DNA of 64,000 bases from PALSA-1296 sp038210275 (GCA_038210275.1 JBBQWV010000008.1:1-64000); one strand, 5' to 3'; shown: positions 41,891 through 51,505, counted from the stretch's first letter. Program-made: numbers and translations. The notes: generated from the sequence alone by a model not told the origin.

Positions 41891-42831
41891 GCAGCTCTCC
41901 AAGCCATCATCTTTTTCCAGTGCTCCATCATCTCATGATACTCGATCTCCGTATAGCCGAGCAATGATTTCGGAAGATGCTCTGACCAACCTTCTTCAAG
42001 CTCTTCAAGTGTTTTCCCGAAGAATACTTTGAATGTATCGGATGTCACTTCATCATCATATTTTGAAAACTCTATTACACGGTCATCGCTTGCAGTATCG
42101 CCGAGGTAGAGAAGAAATGCTCCGGCAAGAACCCGACGCTCCAGCTCCGATGCGAAGCGCAATGAATGCCATGCGTAATATAACTTTGGCAGAACTGCAT
42201 GCTCTTTGAGATAGTGAGCAATAACATCCGGCTCGACTCCATAGAATGGATAATTATTTTTTACCTTGCTTTGCAGCCTCTCGCTCAAGAAAGTACCGAA
42301 AGAATCTTCCAATAGCGCCCAGCCTCTGGTGATGCCGTAATGCTTGATATAGCGGGGGAAGCGCATAGCATGAGTAAGCATCGCGACTAATTCCGTATCA
42401 AGCGACTCATGCGTATTGCGCACAAGATAGATTGCCCGTTCTCCGGCGCTAAAATGAGTCGAAGTTTTTCTTCCCATTAGTGATGGCGAGCGAAGATCGG
42501 TAATGAAGATCGGAAATCTTTCAACCAGCCCTTCTTTCGTTAAAGAAAAAATACTTTGATAAGCGCTTTCGAGCACATGGGCAAGAGTTTCGATCTCTAC
42601 GCTATGCAGGCAGATCTTATCATAAGAAATTTCGAAATGAGGAGTGGTATAGTGAATCCACTGAACTCGCGCTTTCATTTCTGTGTCAGTGATCTTGACA
42701 AGCGGTCGTTGCGTGATCGTATGATTTGCAGCGGGTGGTGATAAAGTGAGCGTGTGATTGCGTTCATCTTCCATCGAAAGAGCGGGGATACTCTGTAGGA
42801 ATTGCTGTCCCGTCCTTACGGTATTTTCCAT
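41887..42831 (-). CDS. Gluzincin-like protein lacking the zinc motif, unknown function
   Basis: The 314-residue protein shows the pattern of peptidase MA-like proteins in its middle: TELVAMLTHAMRFPRYIKHYGITRGWALLEDSFGTFLSERL. In active relatives the first part is H-E-x-x-H and the second G/W-L-x-E-G-x-A. Here the first has His-Ala instead of His-Glu and no second His at +4, so zinc binding and catalysis appear lost. The N-terminus has no signal peptide. A pseudo-enzyme or unrelated helical protein is possible. The downstream end is convergent with rsmB; the upstream gene is 0.2 kb away. Confidence 0.5.
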   Translation of the reverse strand: MENTVRTGQQFLQSIPALSMEDERNHTLTLSPPAANHTITQRPLVKITDTEMKARVQWIHYTTPHFEISYDKICLHSVEIETLAHVLESAYQSIFSLTKEGLVERFPIFITDLRSPSLMGRKTSTHFSAGERAIYLVRNTHESLDTELVAMLTHAMRFPRYIKHYGITRGWALLEDSFGTFLSERLQSKVKNNYPFYGVEPDVIAHYLKEHAVLPKLYYAWHSLRFASELERRVLAGAFLLYLGDTASDDRVIEFSKYDDEVTSDTFKVFFGKTLEELEEGWSEHLPKSLLGYTEIEYHEMMEHWKKMMAWRAA

Positions 42832-43053
42832 AGTGTGTGCCTTCTGAATCGTATGTTTTTAGGTAAGAAATCTAAATGCGTTACTGAGAAGTTCAGTACC
42901 AATATACAAAACTTTTCCCTAAAATCCAAACATTATTTTAAAATAATTTACCGCTTTCGGAAGCCTTATAAACATTGATTGAATCGGTAGAGAGAAGTGG
43001 GGAATATTGTAGAAAGGATGATGTTGGAAGGATGAAGGATGAAACCCGGTTCG

Positions 43054-43545
43054 TTAACTCTGGAATTCAAATGCCTTAATATGCCAAGCATTTTTTGCAG
43101 GCAATTCCCATTTACCGCTGCGAAATTCTCCGAGAGTTGTAAGGGTATTATCAAAGACGACAACATCGCTCGAAATATTTTTTGCAAGCGAATCAAATTC
43201 TATTCTGCTCGTAGTTTTGATCGTGTCGTTGTCACGATATTGAACTCGCGGCATTCCAAAGAACTCTACTCCGTAAGTTTCGCCGAGTATCCGTACGCGG
43301 CGCATCATCTCATCGGTCGAGCATCCGCTCAGAGAGGCCGCTTCATCGGCAGCAACAAAAAGAAATTGATCATACATTGTCATGCAGCTTCCCACAACCG
43401 GCGCTCCATGAGCAAGCCATGAACTGCAAAATGATTGCATCTCGCGAGATAGCATATCAACTTCAGCCTCGCTAAGTTTGCAATCAGCAGCGAAGATCCA
43501 AAGACGAGAAGAGTCGGGTAATTTTTCGAAAGGTATGTAGCTCAT
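43054..43545 (-). CDS. Conserved Bacteroidota protein (often annotated 'ABC transporter ATPase'), unknown function
   Basis: The 163-residue protein has the N-terminal motif YIPFEKLPDSSRLWIFAAD and the central MTMYDQFLFVAADEAASLSGCSTDEMMRR, both of which I know from a small protein found widely in Bacteroidota. Databases sometimes call it ABC transporter ATPase, though no Walker motifs occur. The Cys in SGCS is conserved in the family. It is cytosolic. It is divergent from the M3-type peptidase at 43611. Function is unknown. Confidence 0.65.
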   Translation of the reverse strand: MSYIPFEKLPDSSRLWIFAADCKLSEAEVDMLSREMQSFCSSWLAHGAPVVGSCMTMYDQFLFVAADEAASLSGCSTDEMMRRVRILGETYGVEFFGMPRVQYRDNDTIKTTSRIEFDSLAKNISSDVVVFDNTLTTLGEFRSGKWELPAKNAWHIKAFEFQS

Positions 43546-43610
43546 AGATTTCTGAAACAGGCTTTCCCATTTACCCGTTCCTACTACTCAACTTTATTAA
43601 ATTTTAACTT

Positions 43611-45470
43611 ATGTCAGAACTATCCATCTATCTCGATACCCTCTCCAAAGAATATCTTGCGCTGCATACTAAAAAAGAAGATGCTTTCTGGGAAGCAAAA
43701 ATGGGGCTTGGCAAGAACCCTGCCGAAAGCCAGCAGAAATGCTCGGATGCAGAGATTGCCGTCTCCAAATTTATTCAGAATGCTGACTACTTAAAAAAAC
43801 TTCGAGAGATCGAAAAGCAAAGCAGCCCGACTCCGGATGAGATGATCGCACTGAATGGCTGGAAGATGTTCTTCGATGCGAATGTCATTGAAGATCCGAA
43901 GGCACAGGCACTTGCCGCTGAGATCATCGGCCTTGAAGGCGACTTGCTGGTAAAGCGTGGCGGAATGGGGCTTGGTTATATTGATCCCAAAACCGGAAAT
44001 AAAGTCGATGCAAGTACTAATGAGTTGAGCAATATGCTGATCTCCGAAAAAGATGAGGCAATGCGCAAAGCGGCATATGAAGGTTTGCTGACGATCGGTC
44101 CGTTCGTTCTTGAAAATGGATTTATTGAGATCATTAAAAAGCGCAATCAACTTGGCAGAATGTGCGGTTACGAAGATTATTATGATTATAAAGTCCAGAA
44201 GGCAGAAGGTCTTTCAAAGAAAAAACTTTTTGAGTTACTTGACGATCTCGAAGTAAAAACCTTTGATGCAAATAAAACAGCGATCGAGAATTTTGTCAAA
44301 GAAAAAGGTGAAGCTGCCCGCGAGCCTTGGAATTTCAGATTTTATCGCAGCGGCGATCTCGCAAAGGAGATGGATCCATATCATCCATTCTCGCATTCAC
44401 TCGAACGTTGGGCTCGCTCATTCAGCGCAATGAATATAAAATATCGCAATGCCTCGCTGACACTTGATCTTATTGACCGCAAAGGCAAGTACGAGAATGG
44501 CTTTATGCACGGACCGATGCCGTCTTTTTTCGATCATGGCAAATGGAATCCGGCGCACATTAATTTTACGGCAAATGCCATTCCAAATAAAATTGGCTCA
44601 GGTGTCGAAGCGCTTAATACTCTTTTTCATGAAGGAGGACACGCTGCGCATTTCTCGAATATTTTGATGAATGCTCCCTGTTTCGGACAGGAATTTGCTC
44701 CGACATCCGTTGCCTATGCAGAAACGCAGTCTATGTTCTTGGATTCTGTCATCAGCGATGCTGATTGGCTTGAGCATTATGCCCTCAATGACAAAGGCGA
44801 GCCGATGCCATTCGAATTAATTGCAAAAGCAATAACGCAAGGACAGCCATTTATTGCAATGACGATTCGCGCAATGCTTGGAGTATGTTATGCCGAAAAA
44901 GCGATCTATGAAATGAGCGAGGCTGAATTAACTTCTGATAATATTCAGAAAGTATTTTCAGAGATAGAAAAGAGAATGTATGCGATGCCTGCTTCTCCAA
45001 GGCCAATCCTTGCAGTACCGCATTTGCTTGCCGGTGAATCGAGCGCATATTATCATGGCTATGTGCTTGCTGAAATGGCAGTACAGCAAACACGAAAATA
45101 TTTCATGGAGAAATACGGCTACATCTCTGATAATCCTAACATCGGGCCTGAATTAGAAAATGGCTATTGGAAATTCGGAAACTCCGAGCGCTTCTTTGAT
45201 CTTGTCGAGCGCTTAACAGGGAAGCCTCTGACTGGTGATGCACTGATTGCTGAAGCAAACCGAACAGTTGCTGAAGCTATTGCCGAAGAAAAAAGACTTG
45301 TTGAGCATTCGCATAAATCAACTGAAACCAAGACTCCGAATCTTGAAGCAGATATAAAAGTCATTCACGGCAATGAGAAAATTACCGAATTTACGAACGG
45401 CGATTTTTCAAAAGCGAATGAAGAATTTAAGCAATGGGTAGTGAAGCATTATCCGAAAGAGGCGGCATGA
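43611..45470 (+). CDS. M3-family (oligoendopeptidase/thimet-like) metallopeptidase
   Basis: The 619-residue gluzincin has zinc motif H340-E-G-G-H344 (EALNTLFHEGGHAAHF) and a third ligand Glu371 (SVAYAETQSM). N-terminal helical domains (about 1-200, with YEDYYDYKVQKAEGLSKKKLFELL) fit oligopeptidases of the M3/M2-like type. It is cytoplasmic (no signal peptide). It probably degrades peptides. A Lys/Glu-rich tail of about 40 residues ends the protein. The start is ATG 43611. No operon partner is evident. Confidence 0.85.
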   Translation: MSELSIYLDTLSKEYLALHTKKEDAFWEAKMGLGKNPAESQQKCSDAEIAVSKFIQNADYLKKLREIEKQSSPTPDEMIALNGWKMFFDANVIEDPKAQALAAEIIGLEGDLLVKRGGMGLGYIDPKTGNKVDASTNELSNMLISEKDEAMRKAAYEGLLTIGPFVLENGFIEIIKKRNQLGRMCGYEDYYDYKVQKAEGLSKKKLFELLDDLEVKTFDANKTAIENFVKEKGEAAREPWNFRFYRSGDLAKEMDPYHPFSHSLERWARSFSAMNIKYRNASLTLDLIDRKGKYENGFMHGPMPSFFDHGKWNPAHINFTANAIPNKIGSGVEALNTLFHEGGHAAHFSNILMNAPCFGQEFAPTSVAYAETQSMFLDSVISDADWLEHYALNDKGEPMPFELIAKAITQGQPFIAMTIRAMLGVCYAEKAIYEMSEAELTSDNIQKVFSEIEKRMYAMPASPRPILAVPHLLAGESSAYYHGYVLAEMAVQQTRKYFMEKYGYISDNPNIGPELENGYWKFGNSERFFDLVERLTGKPLTGDALIAEANRTVAEAIAEEKRLVEHSHKSTETKTPNLEADIKVIHGNEKITEFTNGDFSKANEEFKQWVVKHYPKEAA

Positions 45471-45520
45471 CTCTAAAATTTGAGCTTGAGACTTTTAGTT
45501 AGGTTTAGGGTTGTATCATC

Positions 45521-46126
45521 ATGAAGCAATTAATTCTCTGTGTTCTGTTTGGCTCGATAACCATATTCATGGGTTGCGGAGCATACAACCCAAATTCATA
45601 TTTTACCAACTCAGTTGTTATATGTGATTCGCTTTCAGATCTTGACAATGTGACGAGCCTTACGTATATAGACTCAACAGGCAGTGAAACGGATGTAAGT
45701 TTTGATCATAGTGACCCGGGCTTATATTGGACTTGGACATTTTCCGACCAACCGGCAGGTATCCCGTATTATTCCAAGTCTGTACTTACAAAAGAATGTT
45801 ACATTGATTCCGAGAAAAAAAATTCTTGCTTGCTTCGGATTGCATATAATTCGCCAAACCTTACAATTCCTGGCATAGGTAGTTACCAGTGGATGAATCC
45901 GGTACTCCATGATACTGATGTTGGAGTTACATTGATCTTTAAAACCAAAAATAAAGACGATGACGTTTATTATTCAGATGCCGGAACGCTGAATATTTTG
46001 GAATCAATATATACACAATATACACAGGATAATCAAGTCAATGCTGTTTTCTTTGGTACCCTTATCAACGATTCAGGAAAAAAATTGAGAATAAAGTGCG
46101 GAAAATACTCATTGCAAAAAAGATAA
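45521..46126 (+). CDS. Lipoprotein of unknown function
   Basis: The 201-residue product has a signal peptide and lipobox (FMGC, Cys at about residue 19), then a beta-rich Ser/Asp/Tyr-containing domain (YSKSVLTKECYIDSEKKNSCLLRIAYN; two Cys that could pair). It has no family motif. It is AT-rich and lacks repeats. It stands 50 bases after the peptidase gene and may be co-transcribed. Confidence 0.5.
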   Translation: MKQLILCVLFGSITIFMGCGAYNPNSYFTNSVVICDSLSDLDNVTSLTYIDSTGSETDVSFDHSDPGLYWTWTFSDQPAGIPYYSKSVLTKECYIDSEKKNSCLLRIAYNSPNLTIPGIGSYQWMNPVLHDTDVGVTLIFKTKNKDDDVYYSDAGTLNILESIYTQYTQDNQVNAVFFGTLINDSGKKLRIKCGKYSLQKR

Positions 46127-46166
46127 AAGATAATTTATATTAATTCTATCTTCTCAAAGAAAAGGC

Positions 46167-46640
46167 ATGATGCGTAAAGAAGAACTGCTAATTTGTTTCG
46201 ATCAGGTTGCCCATCATCCCGAAGAATCGGTTGAGTTGGCATTGAAGGGTATCACGGAAGAGGAATCATGGTATCAGCATCCTGCATATTCAATAGAAGA
46301 AAGGGAAGTTGGGCATCCTCCTTCCGGCTCCATCCTTTGGTATGTTGTTCATCTTGCTGATTGTTATACTTGGTATAAGGCTCTAATTCTTGAAAGACCT
46401 GCAAGACCCGAATACTTAGCAGTTCCGGATATAAAAAATCTGGCTGAAGGAATTATAATAATGAAATCCTGCCGCGCTGATTTACGTGAATGTATTGCCT
46501 CAATTGCTGATGAACAGTTCGAGGATATTCTTTGCAATGGAAGATCAATCTCCGATCAGGTTCGAATGATTATCAGGCATGATGCCTGGCATGGCGGGCA
46601 GATCGCTGTTGCGCGAAGACTTGCCCGATACAAAAATTAA
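46167..46640 (+). CDS. DinB-like four-helix protein
   Basis: The 157-residue protein has a helical bundle with His in HLADCYTWY and HDAWHGGQIAVARR, matching the three-His metal site of DinB/YfiT-type proteins. These often act in thiol or resistance chemistry, but the substrate here is unknown. A YdeI-like gene on the other strand ends 3 bases from its stop. Confidence 0.7.
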   Translation: MMRKEELLICFDQVAHHPEESVELALKGITEEESWYQHPAYSIEEREVGHPPSGSILWYVVHLADCYTWYKALILERPARPEYLAVPDIKNLAEGIIIMKSCRADLRECIASIADEQFEDILCNGRSISDQVRMIIRHDAWHGGQIAVARRLARYKN

Positions 46641-46643
46641 ATT

Positions 46644-47270
46644 TCATAGTCTGCTTTTCTTCTTCATATACTTCCAATTCCTCGGCTTTCCTTCAGCTAT
46701 CCACTCAATAGCTTGGGCTAATCGTTTATTGCGGGTATCTTCAGTCTTTGCTTCCGTGAGCCAGAGAATATATTCTCTGCGATGTGAAGGAGGAAAATTC
46801 TTGAAAGCAGTTTCAGCTTTCTTGTTCTTCTTGAATGCTGATGAAAGATAGCTCGGAAAAGGAAGTTCTTCTGCAGGTTTTTTCTCCCGAGAAGGAAGTC
46901 TTTTCCCTTCGTCATTAAGCTTCATCGCTTCTTTCACATAGGCGAGAAATACTTTATCTGATGGAAGGTCCTTTACTGTTGTCAATTTTCCAGAATGTCC
47001 CATGGCAGTTTCACTTTGCGCCATGACAAAAAGTTTTTTATCTTTCATTAATGGCGCTTTCCAGAATCCGAAGACGGCATGATTCTTAAAAGCAGCCATT
47101 GAGCACATCATTTCGTCTTTATAATCAAAATGCGGGAAGCCCCATTTGATCTTTTCTTCCACATCTGGGCAGGCTTTATGTACTAACTCACGGATATGAA
47201 TAAGAATTGGTTTTGCAAAAGGCTGGGCCTTTGCAATGTAAATATCAATTCTTGGATCGGTCTTTGGCAT
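46644..47270 (-). CDS. YdeI/OmdA-like DUF1801-type protein
   Basis: The 208-residue cytosolic protein has an N-terminal DUF1801-like part (RIDIYIAKAQPFAKPILIHIRELVHKACPDVEEKIKWGFPHFDYK, about 6-50) and a C-terminal YdeI helical part (PFPSYLSSAFKKNKKAETAFKNFPPSHRREYILWLTEAKTEDTRNKRLAQAIEWIAEG). The tail is basic. The family is common in Bacteroidota with no proven function. Its promoter is seen at 47299-47306. Confidence 0.8.
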   Translation of the reverse strand: MPKTDPRIDIYIAKAQPFAKPILIHIRELVHKACPDVEEKIKWGFPHFDYKDEMMCSMAAFKNHAVFGFWKAPLMKDKKLFVMAQSETAMGHSGKLTTVKDLPSDKVFLAYVKEAMKLNDEGKRLPSREKKPAEELPFPSYLSSAFKKNKKAETAFKNFPPSHRREYILWLTEAKTEDTRNKRLAQAIEWIAEGKPRNWKYMKKKSRL

Positions 47271-47298
47271 AATGGTATTCTTTCTGAATTATAATACG

Positions 47299-47306
47299 CA
47301 AATATA
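47299..47306 (-). promoter_or_regulatory. Bacteroidota -7 element for the YdeI-like gene
   Basis: Minus-strand TATATTTG at 47306-47299. Transcription start near 47292, about 22 bases before ATG 47270. The AATTCGTAATT phrases at 47311-47342 lie at the -33 position. Confidence 0.5.
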
Positions 47307-47387
47307 AGCAGAATTCGTAATTCATAATTCCTAATTCGTAATTATCTCCCCCGCAACCGATTTGGAACCTGAAACTGTTATTATAAT

Positions 47388-48716
47388 ATGGAAGAAAAGA
47401 AAATACGCAGCAAGAAGCCCCAAAGCGATAAATCAGGTGGTGATGACGGGAGCGGCGCAGTGCCGCACTGCTCATTTTGCCTTCGTTCGGCGAATGAAGT
47501 GACGACGCTTATTAGTGCGCCTTATGGCTCGGCATTTATTTGCGATATTTGTTCGGCAAATAATGTCGAGCTTCTTCGCGCACATCTGCCGCAATATACT
47601 TCCAAAGCAAATGCCCGCAAAGCAGGATTATCCCGTTTCACTCCGCGTACGATCAAGAAAGAACTTGATGATTACGTCATTGGGCAGGAGCAGGCAAAAA
47701 AAGTTTTATCCGTTGCCGTTTACAATCATTTCAAGCGAATTGAATCCGAGACGATTCTCGGAGTCGAAGGTTTTGAAGATACAGAGATCGAAAAAGCCAA
47801 CATCCTAATGGTCGGTCCGACCGGAACAGGAAAAACGCTCCTTGCACGAACACTTGCGCGAGTGCTTGATGTGCCATTCGCCGTTGCTGATGCAACAACG
47901 CTTACCGAAGCAGGATATGTCGGCGATGATGTCGAATCAATTTTATCTGCGTTGCTGCAATCAGCGGATTACGATGTCACTCGCGCCGAGCGCGGAATTG
48001 TTTATGTTGATGAGATCGATAAACTTGCACGCAAAAGCGATAGCGCTTCAATAACTCGCGACGTTTCCGGTGAGGGCGTGCAGCAGGGATTTCTGAAATT
48101 ACTCGAAGGCACCGTTGCCGGAGTTCCTCCGAAAGGCGGAAGAAAACATCCCGAGCAGCCACTTGTCTATATTAATACAAAGCATATCCTTTTTATCGCA
48201 GGCGGCGCGTTTGAAGGATTGGAAAAGATCATTCAAAAACGTCTGCATAAAAATCCTATCGGTTTCGGTGCTGAATTTCCTTCGAAGGATTCAGCGGACT
48301 TGCGCAATCTCTTTCATTTTGTCGAGCAGGAAGATCTGCTGAAGTTCGGATTTATTCCGGAAATGATCGGAAGACTTCCCGTCCTCACCGCTCTCGAAGC
48401 GCTTTCGAAAGAGGCGATGCTGCAAATTCTTACCGAGCCAAAAAATGCGCTTGTCAAGCAATACCGCAAACTTTTCGCAATGGAAGGTGTCGACCTTATT
48501 TTCGAAAAAGACGCGCTCGAAGCCATTATTGATAAAGCAATGAAGCGCGGCACCGGTGCTCGCGCACTGCGCTCGATCATGGAAGGCGTACTGACAGAAC
48601 TGATGTTCTCATTGCCTGACGATCAGAAATTAGAAAGATGTGTAGTCACCAAAAATTCTGTAGAGGGCATCGCACCACCGATCCTCGTGCGTAGCGGAGA
48701 GAAACAGGCGGCATGA
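47388..48716 (+). CDS. clpX: ATP-dependent Clp protease ATP-binding subunit ClpX
   Basis: The 442-residue AAA+ unfoldase feeds proteins to ClpP. It has the N-terminal zinc finger C28-x2-C31...C52-x2-C55, Walker A G143-P-T-G-T-G-K-T, Walker B Y206-V-D-E-I-D, the RKSD-type pore-2 region (ARKSDSASITRDVSGEGVQQGFLKLLEGT) and sensor 2 (GTGARALRSIMEGVL). Walker A has Thr instead of Ser at the fifth position. An acidic/basic N-terminal tail precedes the finger. No clpP or tig is adjacent. Confidence 0.95.
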   Translation: MEEKKIRSKKPQSDKSGGDDGSGAVPHCSFCLRSANEVTTLISAPYGSAFICDICSANNVELLRAHLPQYTSKANARKAGLSRFTPRTIKKELDDYVIGQEQAKKVLSVAVYNHFKRIESETILGVEGFEDTEIEKANILMVGPTGTGKTLLARTLARVLDVPFAVADATTLTEAGYVGDDVESILSALLQSADYDVTRAERGIVYVDEIDKLARKSDSASITRDVSGEGVQQGFLKLLEGTVAGVPPKGGRKHPEQPLVYINTKHILFIAGGAFEGLEKIIQKRLHKNPIGFGAEFPSKDSADLRNLFHFVEQEDLLKFGFIPEMIGRLPVLTALEALSKEAMLQILTEPKNALVKQYRKLFAMEGVDLIFEKDALEAIIDKAMKRGTGARALRSIMEGVLTELMFSLPDDQKLERCVVTKNSVEGIAPPILVRSGEKQAA

Positions 48717-48840
48717 TAGTCGTTAACAACTAATATTTTGCTGCTGATCTGCATAGCTACTAACTAAAGACTAAAAAACTAATAGCTTGTTAGGAAACAT
48801 CTCCACGCACTTCGGCGTTATGTAGCCGCACGAAAACGAT

Positions 48841-48912
48841 TGCCTCATGGCCTAATGGTATGGCATCTGATTCTGGATCAGGAGGTTCTAGGTTCGAATC
48901 CTAGTGAGGCAG
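48841..48912 (+). tRNA. tRNA-Gln (CTG)
   Basis: Acceptor TGCCTCA pairs with TGAGGCA and discriminator G follows; anticodon arm TCTGA-TTCTGGA-TCAGG gives anticodon CTG; T-arm contains GGTTCGAATCC. Decodes CAG. No CCA encoded. Confidence 0.9.
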
Positions 48913-48976
48913 CAAAGAAAACGAAGACATAGCTAAAGTTTAAAGCCCATTAAATCACTATGATTTTTTGCTTCGT

Positions 48977-49930
48977 ATGAAACACAGTATTCTACTCTTA
49001 GGAATTTTTGTCTCTCTGGTTATCGGAGGATGTAAGTCCGCATCTGTTAATCCCATAACCGGGCAATCTCTCGGAATAACATTCCATAACTTTCCTCCAA
49101 ACCGTCCCGGTGAAGTGTATGCGCTGTGGGTCGAGATTCCGAAATCCGCAGCTCCGCAACCTGTTAATCCCTTACATGGGCTTGTGATCAGTAAACTCGT
49201 TTCGACTTTTACGATGAACGATACTGGCATTGTCGGATTTGATACGACGGGATTTAGCAAGCGACTTGGTGTGAATTTTTCGACGATGATTCGCGCTGAG
49301 GTATCTGTCGAACAAATTGGTAATATCGGATCGGCGCCGGCAGCCGATTATCTTGTCGGTAATATCAGTGGTACATATACGGTCGGAACGGCAACGCTTA
49401 CCGGAGATGACCCGCTTGCATTCGGCAGTTCGCTTTCATCGGTTTCTGGAATCGCGACCTTAGCGTCAAGCAATAGAAGTGCCTCTAACTACATTGGCGA
49501 AGTATATCTGATGAATTTTGCGAGTGATTCAACAACGAGTGCGGGTTTAACTAATCTTGCTTCGCTCCCATCGGGATGGCAGTATGGAGTTTGGACTATA
49601 GATTCAGCTACAACACCTCCGTTAAAAACATTTCTTGGATACGTGATAAGTCCTGATAGCAAGGATACGAAATCGCTCCGTGATAATTACAATTATCCCG
49701 GTGGATTAACTCTTGATTCATTACAAAACGCGCCATGGAATCTGGTGAACGGTATAAGCGCAGTTTTACTTTCGCTTGAACCAGGCTTCAGTTCAAGTGA
49801 TCCTGCAATCCCATTTCCGGCACCGGTTCTTTACGGAACGATCCCCGCGGGTTTACAGAAATTTACTCCATTCCCGCTTACAAATGTTGTGAAAAGTTTT
49901 CCGAGTATAGATATGAGAATTGCAAGGTAA
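48977..49930 (+). CDS. Lipoprotein of unknown function
   Basis: The 317-residue product has a signal peptide and lipobox (LVIGGC, Cys at about residue 16), then two beta-rich domains with Thr/Gly/Ser patches (NISGTYTVGTATLTGDDPLAFGSSLSSVSG). It may be surface-exposed. No family is recognised. Start ATG 48977 gives the proper signal peptide; TTG at 48968 is three codons earlier. It lies 65 bases after tRNA-Gln. Confidence 0.5.
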   Translation: MKHSILLLGIFVSLVIGGCKSASVNPITGQSLGITFHNFPPNRPGEVYALWVEIPKSAAPQPVNPLHGLVISKLVSTFTMNDTGIVGFDTTGFSKRLGVNFSTMIRAEVSVEQIGNIGSAPAADYLVGNISGTYTVGTATLTGDDPLAFGSSLSSVSGIATLASSNRSASNYIGEVYLMNFASDSTTSAGLTNLASLPSGWQYGVWTIDSATTPPLKTFLGYVISPDSKDTKSLRDNYNYPGGLTLDSLQNAPWNLVNGISAVLLSLEPGFSSSDPAIPFPAPVLYGTIPAGLQKFTPFPLTNVVKSFPSIDMRIAR

Positions 49931-49965
49931 AAAATTATTTGAATTCCATTTGCCATTTCATTTAA

Positions 49966-50099
49966 CGTCATTGCGAGGAGTCGCGCAGCGACGACGAAGC
50001 AATCTAAAAACTTAACACTTCTATAGAATTAATATTTTAGATTGTAGAGCCTGTTCTGAGGTACAAAGGATATGGCTAAAGCCCTCCTCACAATGACAC
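49966..50099. repeat. Interspersed palindrome, class I (copy 5, mosaic)
   Basis: Left arm CGTCATTGCGAGGAG and inner GAAGCAATCTAAAA pair with TTTTAGATTG, but the right side is a mosaic: an unrelated stretch of about 30 bases replaces the expected middle, then GCTAAAGCCCTCCTCACAATGACACC closes it. This shows internal exchange between copies. Confidence 0.7.
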
Positions 50100-50103
50100 C
50101 TTT

Positions 50104-50589
50104 TTAGTGACACTTAAAATAATCGAACGGTTCTCTGCAATCATTGCAGCGGTAAAGGGATTTGCAGGCAGTTGAACCGAATTGGCTGATCATTTCCGTA
50201 TTAATAGAATTGCAATTTGGGCATTGAATATGCCGTGTGCCTCCGAGCAACGTTAATTTATCAACTGATAATAATTCAGGCGGAGCGATGCCATATTGCT
50301 TCAGCTTGTATTTTGCTTCCGAGGAGATCCAATCAGTTGTCCATGCTGGTGAGTAGGTCATTTTTACATTCACCAGATCTATTCCATTTGCATGAAGCAA
50401 TTCTTTGATCTGATCTTCGATCATCTGCATTGCCGGGCAGCCGGTGTAAGTTGGAGTGATCGTCACATCGCATCCGCCGGGAGTAAGTTCGACATTGCGC
50501 AAAACGCCGAGTTCTTTGATCGTAATGACCGGAATCTCGGGATCTGGGATTTCGGAGAGAAGAGAATATATTTCGTCTTTTGTTAACAT
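50104..50589 (-). CDS. paaD: Phenylacetyl-CoA epoxidase maturation protein PaaD
   Basis: The 161-residue protein has a MIP18-like (DUF59) domain with EIPDPEIPVITIKELGVLRNV, PTYTGCPAMQMIEDQI (the conserved Cys) and a C-terminal zinc-ribbon (CPNC...CNDC...FKCH). PaaD assists assembly of the Fe/Fe-S centres of the Paa multicomponent oxygenase. Start ATG 50589 was chosen because a TTG six bases upstream is less good. It is the last gene of the paa group, 0.14 kb after paaC with a class I palindrome in the gap. Confidence 0.9.
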   Translation of the reverse strand: MLTKDEIYSLLSEIPDPEIPVITIKELGVLRNVELTPGGCDVTITPTYTGCPAMQMIEDQIKELLHANGIDLVNVKMTYSPAWTTDWISSEAKYKLKQYGIAPPELLSVDKLTLLGGTRHIQCPNCNSINTEMISQFGSTACKSLYRCNDCREPFDYFKCH

Positions 50590-50600
50590 GATCAATTATA

Positions 50601-50723
50601 GTGTCATTGCGAGGAGGGCTCTAGCCCGACGAAGCAATCCCCTAAAGGAATTGTAGATCGTTACGTTCTACCACGATTCAGGGGATTGCTTCGTCGTCGC
50701 TTCGCGACTCCTCGCAATGACAC
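50601..50723. repeat. Interspersed palindrome, class I (copy 6)
   Basis: GTGTCATTGCGAGGAG / CTCCTCGCAATGACAC with GAAGCAATCCCCT / AGGGGATTGCTTCGTC. Very close to copies 1 and 4. It fills the paaD-paaC spacer. Confidence 0.85.
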
Positions 50724-50732
50724 GCTTTTATT

Positions 50733-51491
50733 TTACCACTTCGCATCCGGATATGCTCTTGGTAAGTATTGCATTTCCGCTAAAATAAATCCGAGGTTCT
50801 CGGAATGCACACCGTTCCTGCCACCTGTTTGCTTGTAGCCATCAACAGGACGAGTGAGCGTTGCCTTCGTTATTGCCTCAGTGACAAGTGAATTCCATTT
50901 GTCATAAAGCTTCGTACTATCAACTGCAATACCTTCTTCGATGAGCAAAGTTTCTATTTCATCAAGTTCGAATAGCTCACCGGTATACATCCACAGATCA
51001 TTAATTCCGGCTTGCATACGCGCATGACTTTCCTCTGTTCCATCGCCCAAGCGCTGAAGCCAATCGTATGCATGACGCCAATGATATTTTACTTCCTTCA
51101 AACATTTCACTGCTAGCGCAGCAAGCATTTCATCCTTGCTGTTTGAAAGCTCTTCGAAAAATCCAAGTTCAAAAGCCGAATTAAAAAGCTGACGCGCGAT
51201 TGTTACTGCAAAATCTCCGTTGGGTTGCTCGAGAAGAAGTATATTATAGAACTGTCTCTCGGCACGTTTATATGCAAGGTCGTCCTCTGTTCTATTTTTT
51301 CCCTCAACGGTTGCAGCATATTTCAAAAGCGCTTGTGCACGACCAATGAAATCCAGAGCAATATTTGTCAGCGCAAGATCTTCTTCTAAGATCGGTGCAT
51401 AGCTACTCCATTCACTGAGCCTATGTCCCAAGATCAAAGAGTTATCGCCGAGACGAAGAGTATATTTGAAAAGCGCTTCTTGTTTAGTCAT
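50733..51491 (-). CDS. paaC: Phenylacetyl-CoA epoxidase structural subunit PaaC
   Basis: The 252-residue protein resembles a ferritin-like subunit that lacks the diiron centre and supports PaaA. Motifs are LRLGDNSLILGHRLSEWSSYAPILEEDLALTNIALDFIGRAQ, ARQLFNSAFELGFFEEL, and KCLKEVKYHWRHAYDWLQRLGDGTEESHARMQ. Length is normal. It follows paaB with a spacer holding a class II palindrome, so the two are still probably co-transcribed. Confidence 0.9.
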   Translation of the reverse strand: MTKQEALFKYTLRLGDNSLILGHRLSEWSSYAPILEEDLALTNIALDFIGRAQALLKYAATVEGKNRTEDDLAYKRAERQFYNILLLEQPNGDFAVTIARQLFNSAFELGFFEELSNSKDEMLAALAVKCLKEVKYHWRHAYDWLQRLGDGTEESHARMQAGINDLWMYTGELFELDEIETLLIEEGIAVDSTKLYDKWNSLVTEAITKATLTRPVDGYKQTGGRNGVHSENLGFILAEMQYLPRAYPDAKW

Positions 51492-51505
51492 TAATTTTCG
51501 AAGTA

